Shown: one piece after another, positions 34,185 to 43,285 of the stretch
Layout of the letters: each line of letters starts with the position of its first letter
Numbering within the stretch: the first letter of the stretch is position 1
NCBI GenBank assembly: GCA_018062085.1
Contig: JAGOSY010000015.1
Coordinates: 1-64,000 of the forward strand
Length of the DNA stretch: 64,000 nt
Source: a bacterium
GTDB taxonomy: Bacteria > Cyanobacteriota > Vampirovibrionia > Obscuribacterales > Obscuribacteraceae
Reading direction: 5' to 3'
Translations under genes and position numbers: made by a program
The notes under the pieces: model-generated
The model's input: the letters and a program-made list of their open reading frames with translations, nothing else
What the model was told of the DNA's origin: nothing
Databases searched by the model: none

Positions 34185-36404
34185 ATGTTTAGATCAATGG
34201 CTGACCCAAGTTCAAACCTAAATTCGTATGACAATCAATTTGGCACTTTGGAAGTTGGCTCTTTCATTGGCGGCACTTATCGCGTGCTCGACTTTATTGG
34301 TCAGGGCGGCATGGGCTTTGTCTATAAAGTAGAGCACTTGATGATGGCAAAAGTTTTGGCTCTCAAGATTTTGCGCTCTGAGCAGGTTTCAGAAGAAGTG
34401 TGGAAGCGCTTTCGCATAGAAGCTCAGGCTATTGCCCGGCTAGATCACGCCAATGTTGTGCGCATTTATGATATGAGCCAAACTGAGGCTGGGCTTCCGT
34501 TTTATACTATGGATTTACTTGTTGGCGAGTCGTTGGCTGACTACCTTGATGAATATTATCGCCTGCCTGTTAGCGAGGCCCTGCCTATATTTAGGCAAGT
34601 CTGCGCTGGCCTAGCTTATGCTCATGATCGGGGAATTATTCACCGCGATATTAAACCGGGTAATATCATGCTTCTCGCTGATGGCAGCGAGAATAGTCTG
34701 TCTAAAGTTGCTCCAGTAGTTAAGATCGTTGATTTTGGTATTGCCAAATTGTCGTCTTTCGACAGCGGTTTTGGTCAAGGATTAACCAGGCCTGGAGAGG
34801 TTTTTGGCAGCCCGCTCTATATGAGCCCCGAGCAATGTTCAGGCCAGAAGCTTGATCATCGCACTGACATGTATTCAGTCGGCGTCACGATGTTTCAAGC
34901 GCTAACGGGGCGCCCGCCGCTATTGGGAAAGACTGCCGTTGAAACCACTGCTATGCATCAGTCAGTGGTGCCGCCAGCCATGGCTGATGCCATTGTATTA
35001 GAAGAAGATGAAGCGCCCGTAGTTTTTCCTCCAGAGCTAGAAGAAATCGTGGCGCGTTTGCTAGAGAAGTCGCCTGACGACCGCTATGATTCGTTAGCTG
35101 ATGTGGCCAGTGAGTTACTGGCTTTAGAGCGCGGCGAAATTAGAAAAGGACAAGGTGGAACTGCAAGTGCTGGTGGAGGTCGAATAGCACCGTATGCAGT
35201 GGCTGAGGCGGCCCGGCGCAAGGCTAGTTATTCGCAGACTCAGGGTCTAACTTCTGGTCAGAGCGAGACTGATTCTGGCGCGGATGCTGCCAGTCGTAAG
35301 CAAGCAAAGACTCTTGTCTTAGCTCTAGCAGGAGTGATTGCGTTAATTGCAGTGGTGGGAATTGCGACTTATGTGGTTTTACAGCAGCAGAAACATGAAC
35401 AAGAAGCGGCTACACACCTAAAGGTGGTTAGTTTTGACAAAGGTTCTGTACACCAAAATTTAAATATGCTGCAAGACCTCAATGAGGACAGCTTGGGAGC
35501 ATCACTGAGGCTAAGCCCAGCCGATATTAAGGCGATTGAGACCTATTTAAGTGCTCATTCTGGATTCTACTCAAAGCCGGTGATTGAGGGAGGGAAACGC
35601 TTCTCGGTTTTTGATTTTCCAACTAAGTTTGCTTTGGGTATGCTTTTGCACAAAGGCCAGAATAATCTGCTCTCGAAAAAGGAGCTGGCTACAGGAACTA
35701 TAAAAGCGACAAGTAATGACGAGCTGCACTTAATTCCCTCGCCTGCAGTGATTGCTTATCCAGAGCTCCTTACAGGCTTTCGCCCTGATGAGCTTGTTGA
35801 GCTTTGCTTTAACGAAAGAAGAGAAAGAACGGACAAGCTTTTTCCAATTATTCGTGGCTTTACCAAGCTCAGTCGGCTGGAGCTTAGAGGCACATACTTG
35901 GCGCCTTCTGACCTAGCAGGATTAGACAGATTGACCACCGTCAGAGAGTTATGTCTTGATAGGTCAACTCTAACTGGGCGCGAGCTATCTCGCTGCAAGA
36001 TTCTACCGAACCTGACTTTATTGGGGATATCGGGCGTAAAACAAATCACGCCACTTTTGAGGCGAATGGCTGAGCTGAATAAATTGGAAGTGTTGGAAGC
36101 CAACCACACCAATCTTACTAAACAAGATTGTCTGTATATTTCTAAACTGACTAATTTGTCGAGCCTATCGCTTAAAGGCGATTCTGTAACTGATGAAGAC
36201 ATTGATCATTTTAAAACTTTGCGAAAACTAAAGGTATTGAACTTAAGCAAATGCAATAAGCTTACTCAGCGAACTATTGACACTTTGGCGCAATTGAAAA
36301 CGCTGGAAGAAATTAAGGTAACAGAAGAGTTGGCGCTGCCTGCTAACTACAAACAGTTGAGAAGGGCTTTGCCTAACCTTAGAAACTTCGATTACTCCTA
36401 TTGA
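34185..36404 (+). CDS. Ser/Thr kinase with transmembrane helix and leucine-rich repeats
   Basis: A 739-residue Hanks-type kinase. The glycine loop is GQGGMGFVYKVEH near residue 40, followed by the catalytic Lys (LALKIL), catalytic loop IIHRDIKPGNIMLL, DFGIAKL (DFG) and GSPLYMSPEQC. A membrane helix follows at about residues 375-398 (TLVLALAGVIALIAVVGIA), then about 330 residues with leucine-rich repeats at the end (LSRLELRGTYLAPSDLAGLD and similar). The LRR part should face outside and could sense a ligand. Alternative starts at 34149 (TTG) and 34197; none has a clear ribosome site. Paralogue of 57154-59100. Confidence 0.88.
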   Translation: MFRSMADPSSNLNSYDNQFGTLEVGSFIGGTYRVLDFIGQGGMGFVYKVEHLMMAKVLALKILRSEQVSEEVWKRFRIEAQAIARLDHANVVRIYDMSQTEAGLPFYTMDLLVGESLADYLDEYYRLPVSEALPIFRQVCAGLAYAHDRGIIHRDIKPGNIMLLADGSENSLSKVAPVVKIVDFGIAKLSSFDSGFGQGLTRPGEVFGSPLYMSPEQCSGQKLDHRTDMYSVGVTMFQALTGRPPLLGKTAVETTAMHQSVVPPAMADAIVLEEDEAPVVFPPELEEIVARLLEKSPDDRYDSLADVASELLALERGEIRKGQGGTASAGGGRIAPYAVAEAARRKASYSQTQGLTSGQSETDSGADAASRKQAKTLVLALAGVIALIAVVGIATYVVLQQQKHEQEAATHLKVVSFDKGSVHQNLNMLQDLNEDSLGASLRLSPADIKAIETYLSAHSGFYSKPVIEGGKRFSVFDFPTKFALGMLLHKGQNNLLSKKELATGTIKATSNDELHLIPSPAVIAYPELLTGFRPDELVELCFNERRERTDKLFPIIRGFTKLSRLELRGTYLAPSDLAGLDRLTTVRELCLDRSTLTGRELSRCKILPNLTLLGISGVKQITPLLRRMAELNKLEVLEANHTNLTKQDCLYISKLTNLSSLSLKGDSVTDEDIDHFKTLRKLKVLNLSKCNKLTQRTIDTLAQLKTLEEIKVTEELALPANYKQLRRALPNLRNFDYSY

Positions 36405-36424
36405 GGCGCCTACTTACTTACTTA

Positions 36425-37573
36425 TTAGCGCGCGTTAGGCGACGTATGATTTTTGAAGAAATCCCACAATGCTTGGCTGGCGCTAAAATCGCGGCAAGTC
36501 TTACCGACTGTTCCTTCGGGCAAATATTGCAAGCCGCCGGGCCAGGTGTGGCCACCGGCTTCGATACCATAGACAACTACTTCTGTGCCTTGTAGGCCCC
36601 CTGAAAATTGAGCATACTTCACTCTTGTTCCGTCATTAGGATCAACGTCTGGTAAGTCTATAACCCGGGGGTTGGGTTGGCAACGATTGGCCTTAACCCA
36701 GTATTGAGCCGCTTCTTTTGCCGATATGACATTGCCTCTGTCGTGGAAGCTTTTATAGTGAATTGGACCACCTTTAAACGGCACTAGTGGGTCGCTCATG
36801 CCCAAAATGTACAAGACTGATACAGGTTTCATTGGTCGTCTTGTGTGGAAAACAATATCGGGTAAGGTCGCTCCTACTGAGGCGCAGCCAGCAAATTTGT
36901 TAGGCAGCATTATGCATAAATATTGACTGAAAAAGCCGCCATTAGAAACTCCCGTGACATAGACTCTTTGTTTATCGATATTCCAGCGGCGCTCTAGGTG
37001 GTCAATCATATCGGTGACAAATTGCACGTCGTTATAGCGGTCATGGCCATCGATATTGCGGCCATCGTTCCAGTGTCTATTGATGCCTTGTGGGTAAACT
37101 AGAAGAAAGCCATTTTGATCACTAATAGCATCGAGGCCGGTTAGCGCGTCCATTCTACTGCCTAGACCAAAGCCGCCATGAAAGCACATTACCAAGGGCA
37201 TTTTTTGGCTGTGATTGTAGCCTTTGGGCACATGCACAAAAAATTCGCGCTCAAGGCCTTCGCTTGAAACAGTTTCTCTGATCAAAGTAGCATCGACAGG
37301 AGGTAGTTGACCGTTGGGGCCGGTTAAAAGGCTTGGATCAAGTGGTTTATTTGATACTTTGCTCTTTTTAACTTTCTTTTGATTGGGTTTGCTGTCTGGG
37401 TTGTTGTTGGGGTCATGAAACATGGTGTTCTGGCCTTCGTTTACTTGAAAGGGCCGTTCGTTTGGCTCCATTTGTGCGAACGTTGGCAGATCGCCCAGTC
37501 CAAAGCTTAGGGACAAGCACAGGGCTAAACTAACTATTGATGAAGGCCCGGTGCCACGAAAGCAATTTCTCAT
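36425..37573 (-). CDS. Secreted esterase of the PHB depolymerase/LpqC family
   Basis: A 382-residue alpha/beta hydrolase. A signal peptide (about 12-34) precedes a Lys/Asn-rich linker (40-80). The catalytic domain has the oxyanion stretch MCFHGGFGLGSRM, nucleophile S210 in GVSNGG, acid D261 in GMSDPLVPF, and H342 in AGGHTWPGG. The layout fits COG3509-type feruloyl/PHB esterases. Its start codon overlaps the stop of the upstream DUF4388-like gene (ATGA). Substrate unknown. Confidence 0.88.
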   Translation of the reverse strand: MRNCFRGTGPSSIVSLALCLSLSFGLGDLPTFAQMEPNERPFQVNEGQNTMFHDPNNNPDSKPNQKKVKKSKVSNKPLDPSLLTGPNGQLPPVDATLIRETVSSEGLEREFFVHVPKGYNHSQKMPLVMCFHGGFGLGSRMDALTGLDAISDQNGFLLVYPQGINRHWNDGRNIDGHDRYNDVQFVTDMIDHLERRWNIDKQRVYVTGVSNGGFFSQYLCIMLPNKFAGCASVGATLPDIVFHTRRPMKPVSVLYILGMSDPLVPFKGGPIHYKSFHDRGNVISAKEAAQYWVKANRCQPNPRVIDLPDVDPNDGTRVKYAQFSGGLQGTEVVVYGIEAGGHTWPGGLQYLPEGTVGKTCRDFSASQALWDFFKNHTSPNAR

Positions 37574-38400
37574 TTGCTCTGTTTCTTCTTGGCCTCAAGA
37601 TCTCTTTTGGCTTTGATGACAATGCCTTGGGTGAGACCTCCCATATACTTCGAAAGATCGGTATCAATACCGACTGTCTTCAGCCCGGCAGAGACTACGC
37701 CATAGACCATATCGCTATTGAGCATAATAGCTGCGGCAACCAGCAGTGTCAGTGCTAGTTGAAACAATGTCTTGATAGTACGCCATCTGCTTTCGTTGTA
37801 TTTGCGCGATACTTGTTTATTTCCCACTGTTTGTCTCGATTCTTCTTCAATGTTTGTTGGAATACTCGGGTCTACCATTGGCTGGTCTTTCGGGGCACCT
37901 ACTGCGGCCATTATTGGAGCTAGGTCTAGTTGACCGGTTTTGGGTCGAGCAGCACTTTCGGTAATGCGCTCTGGATGGCTGTCTAGAATCGATTGTGGTG
38001 CTTCCGGTAGGTTGGGCAACATCGCTATGAGTTTGGCGGTGGAAAGCCACAGGGCCTGGTTTAGTTCATTGGTTGATTTGCGCATGGGGTCTAAGATGGC
38101 GTAGTTGCCATCGGTCACCATTAAGAGCTTGCGTACTGCGCCATATCCACTTTCGCCAGTGACGTTGATTCGGGCCCCAATGATGAAGCCACCGGCCGAA
38201 AACAAAAGGCGGCCTTGCAAATCAGACTGATTGTCATTGATGCGCAAAATCGGAGTTTGGCAAGTTTTAATTGCAACAACGGCGTTGACGACGTCGGCCA
38301 CCGGTTCATCTTGGTTGATAGTTCCTTCAGTGATAACGTCCAAGGTGTCCTCTACTTTAAAATGATCGCCTGTACGACTTATTTGTCGAGTGATTTTCAA
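37570..38400 (-). CDS. DUF4388/PatA-N-like protein with C-terminal membrane helix
   Basis: A 276-residue protein. Around residues 60-105 is the DUF4388-like pattern LQGRLLFSAGGFIIGARINV, where an L-x-G-x-L-x-F-x-x-G-x-I-x-x-A-x step is followed by AVRKLLMVTDGNYAIL. A Pro-rich linker leads to a membrane helix near 213-236 (TLFQLALTLLVAAAIML) and a basic tail. PatA-N proteins are common in signal-transduction contexts of cyanobacterial and related genomes. It is divergent from the epimerase at 38435 and overlaps the esterase gene by 4 bases. Confidence 0.6.
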   Translation of the reverse strand: MKITRQISRTGDHFKVEDTLDVITEGTINQDEPVADVVNAVVAIKTCQTPILRINDNQSDLQGRLLFSAGGFIIGARINVTGESGYGAVRKLLMVTDGNYAILDPMRKSTNELNQALWLSTAKLIAMLPNLPEAPQSILDSHPERITESAARPKTGQLDLAPIMAAVGAPKDQPMVDPSIPTNIEEESRQTVGNKQVSRKYNESRWRTIKTLFQLALTLLVAAAIMLNSDMVYGVVSAGLKTVGIDTDLSKYMGGLTQGIVIKAKRDLEAKKKQSK

Positions 38401-38434
38401 ATTAGTCTAACAGACGGCTCTTGCTATAGAATAT

Positions 38435-39562
38435 ATGACTATGAAAAAGCGCGTTATGTGTGTGTTTGGAACGCGCCCGGAAGCTGTCAAGTTGGCTCCT
38501 GTGGTGCATGCTCTTCGCCAGTCTAAGAGTTTAGAACCAGTGGTGGCAATCACTGCTCAGCATCGAGAGATGCTCGATCAGATGATGCGCTGGTTTGATG
38601 TCAAGGCTGACTACGACCTTGACTTGATGAAGCACGGCCAGACTTTGGCTGAACTGACAGGTAGGGTTTTGAATGGCATCGACCAGCTGTTGTCAAAAGA
38701 CAAGCCTGACCTTCTTTTGGTGCAGGGCGATACCACTACCGTGATGTCGGCTGCTCTTGCGGCCTTCTATCAGAAAGTGCCGGTGGGCCATGTTGAGGCA
38801 GGGTTACGCACAAATGATCGCTACAATCCTTTTCCTGAAGAAATGGCCCGGCGTCAGACTGGTCGTCTTGCTACTTTGCATTTTGCCCCTACTGCTCTGG
38901 CGGTAGAAAATCTAAAGAAAGAAGGCATTGTCGACAATGTTTTTATGACTGGCAATACTGTCATTGATGCTCTGCTTGATACTGCTGGCCGTTTGCAGGC
39001 TGATCAAATTGACCCCGCCCTTTATGGCAAAGTTGATTTTGACAAAGCTAGGGTGCTCTTGGTAACGGCCCATCGGCGTGAAAATTGGGGGCAGGGCATG
39101 GATGAAATTGCTCTGGCTTTGCGGCAAATTGCTGACGAGTTTCCTGATGTACAAGTGCTTTATCCCATTCACAAAAACCCTGTGGTGCGCGAATCGATAG
39201 AGCCAGTGTTCGCCGGTCATGAGCGGCTACACTTGGTTGAGCCTCTTGATTACGTGCCTTTCGTTCATGCCATGCAACGTTGTCATTTTATTCTTACTGA
39301 TTCTGGCGGAGTGCAAGAAGAAGCCCCGGCCCTTGGCAAGCCGGTACTAGTCATGAGAACGAATACTGAGCGTCCTGAGGCCGTAGCTGCTGGCGCTGCC
39401 AAGCTGGTCGGAGTTAGTCAGGAGACAATTGTGGCTGGCGCCCGGGAGCTTTTATCAAGCGGCGATCTCTACGCGAAAATGTCTCAGGCTGTCAATCCTT
39501 TCGGTGACGGGCGCGCGGCAGAGCGCATTGTAGAGTCTATTGAGCGGTACTTCGCCAGCTAG
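38435..39562 (+). CDS. wecB: UDP-N-acetylglucosamine 2-epimerase
   Basis: A 375-residue non-hydrolysing epimerase making UDP-ManNAc from UDP-GlcNAc for cell-surface polysaccharides. Landmarks: VFGTRPEAVKLAPVV, VQGDTTTV, GHVEAGLRT, NPFPEEMARRQTG, TAHRRENWG, PIHKNP and TDSGGVQEEAPALGKPV with the later R-x-x-x-ERPE. Length is typical. Only 34 bases separate it from the divergent DUF4388-like gene, so their promoters overlap. ATG 38441 is an alternative start. No other polysaccharide genes are nearby. Confidence 0.95.
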   Translation: MTMKKRVMCVFGTRPEAVKLAPVVHALRQSKSLEPVVAITAQHREMLDQMMRWFDVKADYDLDLMKHGQTLAELTGRVLNGIDQLLSKDKPDLLLVQGDTTTVMSAALAAFYQKVPVGHVEAGLRTNDRYNPFPEEMARRQTGRLATLHFAPTALAVENLKKEGIVDNVFMTGNTVIDALLDTAGRLQADQIDPALYGKVDFDKARVLLVTAHRRENWGQGMDEIALALRQIADEFPDVQVLYPIHKNPVVRESIEPVFAGHERLHLVEPLDYVPFVHAMQRCHFILTDSGGVQEEAPALGKPVLVMRTNTERPEAVAAGAAKLVGVSQETIVAGARELLSSGDLYAKMSQAVNPFGDGRAAERIVESIERYFAS

Positions 39563-39665
39563 CGACAGCATAAAACAATTCTATCTATCATTTAAGTTTG
39601 GGCTTAAATAGGCGGTTTGGCGCTATGATCTGCTTTAGATTCAGATTTATATGGGAGAGAGTGAC

Positions 39666-40841
39666 GTGAGCACCTCAGTTACCGAGCACGATGTTATGCC
39701 ATTTGGTGAATTTCTTGACGAAGAGCATCAGGCTATTAGAGAGGCCATAAGAGATTTTGCCACTCGGGAAATCGCTCCTAAAGCCCACGAGGTAGACCAA
39801 AGCGCACGCTTCCCTATCGAGAATTTCAAAGAACTAGGCAAGCTTGGCTATCTTGGTCTGCCAATTGGCGCAGAGTACGGCGGTGCCGGCGCTGACTATC
39901 GCTCGTATGTTATCGCTGTTGAAGAAATTGGTAGAGCCTGTGGTTCAACTGGTTTGAGCTATGCAGCTCACATTTCACTCGGCACTAATCCTCTTTATCT
40001 CTTTGGCTCAGAAGAGCAAAAGAAGAAGTATGTGCCAAAGCTTTGCTCTGGCGAATACATTGGTTGTTGGGCTCTGACCGAACCAGGCACTGGTTCAGAT
40101 GCTGCCATGCAGAAGACCACGGCTAAGTTAGTGGGAGATCACTATGTTTTGAACGGCACCAAGCAGTTCATCACCAATGCTACTGATGCCGACGTTGCTA
40201 TCATCATGGCTATGACCGACAAGAGTCAGGGGCGAAGAGGTATTTCATCCTTCGTGGTAGAAAAAGGAACCCCAGGTTTCTTTGTCAGCAAAGTTGAAAA
40301 GAAATTGGGCATGCGTGGCTCCCCCACCGCTAGTTTGACTTTTGAAGATTGCAAAATTCCTAAAGAGAACATGATTGGTCAAGAAGGCGAAGGTTATAAG
40401 CAAGCGCTTACAACTCTTGAAGGTGGCCGCCTATCTATCGGCGCTCTTGCCCTTGGAATCGGTCAAGCTGCATTCGATGCCGCTTTGAGCTATGCCAAGC
40501 AGCGTGAAGCTTTTGGTCAACCAATTGGCAAGTTCCAAATGATTCAAGCTTATTTGGCTGACATGGCTACGCAACTTAGTGCTGCTCGTTTGATGCTTTA
40601 TCATGCTGCTTGGATGAAAGACCACCACAAACGCGTCACTCTAGAGGGTTCACAGGCGAAGCTCTTTGCTTCTGAAGTGGCTTCTAAAGTTTGCAACCTT
40701 TGTGTCCAGATTCACGGCGGTTACGGTTACATCGTTGATTTCCCTGCTGAGCGTTTCTTGCGTGATGCCAAACTTTGCGAAATCGGCGAGGGTACTTCTG
40801 AGATTCAGCGTCTTGTCATTGCTAGACAACTAGGACTTTAA
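39666..40841 (+). CDS. Acyl-CoA dehydrogenase
   Basis: A 391-residue FAD-dependent acyl-CoA dehydrogenase (first oxidation step of beta-oxidation or of a branched-chain pathway). Landmarks: [44 protein letters not shown], the active-site region [20 protein letters not shown] and catalytic Glu in [17 protein letters not shown] prefer GTG 39666, because GGAGAG lies 6 bases before it, over ATG 39651. Chain-length preference cannot be read. An oligopeptidase gene follows after 105 bases. Confidence 0.93.
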   Translation: MSTSVTEHDVMPFGEFLDEEHQAIREAIRDFATREIAPKAHEVDQSARFPIENFKELGKLGYLGLPIGAEYGGAGADYRSYVIAVEEIGRACGSTGLSYAAHISLGTNPLYLFGSEEQKKKYVPKLCSGEYIGCWALTEPGTGSDAAMQKTTAKLVGDHYVLNGTKQFITNATDADVAIIMAMTDKSQGRRGISSFVVEKGTPGFFVSKVEKKLGMRGSPTASLTFEDCKIPKENMIGQEGEGYKQALTTLEGGRLSIGALALGIGQAAFDAALSYAKQREAFGQPIGKFQMIQAYLADMATQLSAARLMLYHAAWMKDHHKRVTLEGSQAKLFASEVASKVCNLCVQIHGGYGYIVDFPAERFLRDAKLCEIGEGTSEIQRLVIARQLGL

Positions 40842-40946
40842 TTTCAAGTATCCGAGGATTCAACCCATGGGTATGTCCATAAGCTGGGTGTGTGTTCGCG
40901 GCAAAACCATAGAACAGGTTCTTACTCGCGGATTACAGGGAAATTC

Positions 40947-43013
40947 GTGACTTCTGAAAAAGACTCAGCTCTTGTTGCCCCGCCGCTAGCGAAAAAGGTG
41001 CCCCATGTGGTGGCATTACACGGCCAGAAAATCGTCGATGATTATGCTTGGATGCGCAATTTGCCGACCCAAGATCCAGATTTGATTCCGCATCTGGAAG
41101 CCGAAAACGCCCACGCTCTCTCATACATGGCCGACACTGTCGACCTTCAAGAGAAGCTTTACCATGAGATGCGTTCGCGTATCAAAGAAGCTGATGAATC
41201 TGTGGCTGCTCGCCGCGGTCGCTGGTTCTATTACACCCGTACTGAAGAAGGCAAGCAGTACAGCATTTATTGTCGCCGCGGGTTAAAGCCAGGCAGCCCT
41301 GAGCAAGTCATTCTTGATGTCAACGAATTAGCCGCCACAGTCGACTTCTTCGAGGTTGACTCAATTGCCATCAGTCCTAGTGGTAACTTCCTTGCCTATT
41401 TATATGATGATAATGGCTTTCGCCAATACACCCTGGTGGTGAAGAATCTTCTCAGTGGCAAGGTGCTAGCTACAACTGCTGAGCGGGTCACTTCGGTAGT
41501 CTGGGCGAACGACAACAAGACCATTTTCTACACCACTGAAGATGCGGTGACTAAGCGTTCTGACCGAGTCTATCGCCATAAAATCGGCAACAAACAGCAT
41601 CATCTAGTGTGCGAAGAAGCTGACGAATTCTTTGGTGTGCATCTCTCTAAAACGCGCACAGGGGTCTTTATTTATCTAAGCACATCCAGTCATACCACGG
41701 CGTCGGTTAGCTATCTCCGCGCTGATAAGCCACTTTCGCCGTTCAAAGAAATTCTGCCCCGCAAGCACATGGTTGACTATGAGGTTGAAGACGACGGCAA
41801 AAATTTCTACATTCTCACCAACGACGATGCCAAAGACTATCGTCTGCTTAAAGCCCCTTGTAGCAGGCCATCAAAGTGGCAAGAAGTGTTGGCCCATCGG
41901 CCGGGAGTAAAGCTTGATGGCGTCGATGTCTTTGCCGATTTTTTGATCGTCTTCGAAACCGATCAAGGTCTCGATAAAATTCGCATTACCAAGTTGTCGA
42001 CAGGTGACGTGCACTATATTGATTTTCCTGAGCCTGCTTATGCTATTTCAGGGGCGGCCAATCACATTTTTGATAGCGAAGTTTATCGCTTTGGCTATCA
42101 GTCTATGGTGCGGCCGCCGTCCACTTTTGAGTATGACCTAAATAAGCGCACTACTGAGGTGCTGAAGACTCAAGAAGTTAAAGGATATGACCCTTCGGCA
42201 TATCGCAGCGAACGCATCTTCGCCACCGCCGGCGATGGTACTCTTGTGCCTATCTCGCTTGTCTATAAAGATCAGCTTAAGAGTTCAGTTAAGAGCCCGC
42301 GTCGCTGTCATCTATACGGTTACGGTTCTTACGGTCTTACCATTCCCAGCGGCTTTAGCAGCGCCCGTATCAGTCTTCTCGATCGTGGTTATGTCTATGC
42401 CATTGCCCACATTCGCGGTGGCGGAGACATGGGTGAAACTTGGCGGGATGACGGTAAGCTGCGCAAAAAGATGAACACATTTACCGACTTTATTGCTTGT
42501 GCTGAACATCTGATTGCTGAGGGTTATACAACGCCTGAGCAGTTGAGCATCGAAGGCGGCAGTGCTGGCGGCTTACTCATTGGAGCAGTGCTCAATCTGC
42601 GTCCTGATTTGTGCAAGGCTGCTATTGTTGATGTGCCTTTCGTTGATGTCATCAACACCATGCTCGACGAGAGTTTGCCGCTCACCGTGGGCGAGTTTGA
42701 AGAGTGGGGCAATCCAAAAGTTGAGGCTGACTATAACTATATGCGCCTCTATTCGCCCTATGAGAATATCCACGCGGCACACTATCCGGCCATGCTTGTG
42801 CAGTCGGCTTTCTATGATAGTCAGGTGCCTTACTGGGAGCCCTCCAAGTACACTGCCAAATTACGTGCCACTAAGCTCGACACCAATCCACTGATTTACA
42901 AAATTATGTTAGAAGCTGCTGGACACGGTGGAAAATCAGGGCGATTCGATGCTCTTAAAGACGTGGCTTTCGAATACGCCTTCTTGCTCAAGCAGCAGGG
43001 TGTATCGGTCTGA
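40947..43013 (+). CDS. ptrB: Oligopeptidase B-like serine peptidase
   Basis: A 688-residue S9A peptidase. The N-terminal propeller begins PPLAKKVPHVVALHGQKIVDDYAWMR, matching the oligopeptidase B start. The C-terminal hydrolase has YGSYG, IAHIRGGGDMGETWRDDGK, nucleophile Ser in EGGSAGGLLIG, Asp in FYDSQVPYWEP and His in AAGHGGKSG. It should cleave short peptides after Arg or Lys in the cytoplasm. CAGGGAA before GTG 40947 decides the start over an upstream frame to 40890. Confidence 0.92.
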   Translation: MTSEKDSALVAPPLAKKVPHVVALHGQKIVDDYAWMRNLPTQDPDLIPHLEAENAHALSYMADTVDLQEKLYHEMRSRIKEADESVAARRGRWFYYTRTEEGKQYSIYCRRGLKPGSPEQVILDVNELAATVDFFEVDSIAISPSGNFLAYLYDDNGFRQYTLVVKNLLSGKVLATTAERVTSVVWANDNKTIFYTTEDAVTKRSDRVYRHKIGNKQHHLVCEEADEFFGVHLSKTRTGVFIYLSTSSHTTASVSYLRADKPLSPFKEILPRKHMVDYEVEDDGKNFYILTNDDAKDYRLLKAPCSRPSKWQEVLAHRPGVKLDGVDVFADFLIVFETDQGLDKIRITKLSTGDVHYIDFPEPAYAISGAANHIFDSEVYRFGYQSMVRPPSTFEYDLNKRTTEVLKTQEVKGYDPSAYRSERIFATAGDGTLVPISLVYKDQLKSSVKSPRRCHLYGYGSYGLTIPSGFSSARISLLDRGYVYAIAHIRGGGDMGETWRDDGKLRKKMNTFTDFIACAEHLIAEGYTTPEQLSIEGGSAGGLLIGAVLNLRPDLCKAAIVDVPFVDVINTMLDESLPLTVGEFEEWGNPKVEADYNYMRLYSPYENIHAAHYPAMLVQSAFYDSQVPYWEPSKYTAKLRATKLDTNPLIYKIMLEAAGHGGKSGRFDALKDVAFEYAFLLKQQGVSV

Positions 43014-43063
43014 AATTAGAAATCAGAAAGTTGAAATTGGAGAAGTGCTAGACCTAATATTTC

Positions 43064-43101
43064 CAGATAGAAATAGTTTCCATGGAAACCATTTCTATCT
43101 G
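43064..43101. terminator. Long hairpin after the oligopeptidase gene
   Basis: CAGATAGAAAT-a-GTTTCC-AT-GGAAAC-c-ATTTCTATCTG: 17 paired bases with a single mismatch and a two-base loop, 50 bases after the stop. The central GTTTCCATGGAAAC is an exact palindrome. No T-run follows on the plus strand, so it may be a cruciform or protein site instead of a terminator. Confidence 0.45.
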
Positions 43102-43285
43102 AGGAAAAGACAGTAGCTTTGAGCGTGGACTTGCGGGTTACCGAATTTGACCAAGTTTTCAAGCTCTCGTTTTTGTAATACTGTATTCGATAGTGATTTT
43201 TCAATTTTTTCTGTCAAGTTTGGGACACATAACTCTGGAATGGGTAAGATATGTGTTCGTTCTAGTACATGCATAGGCTAGCGAA

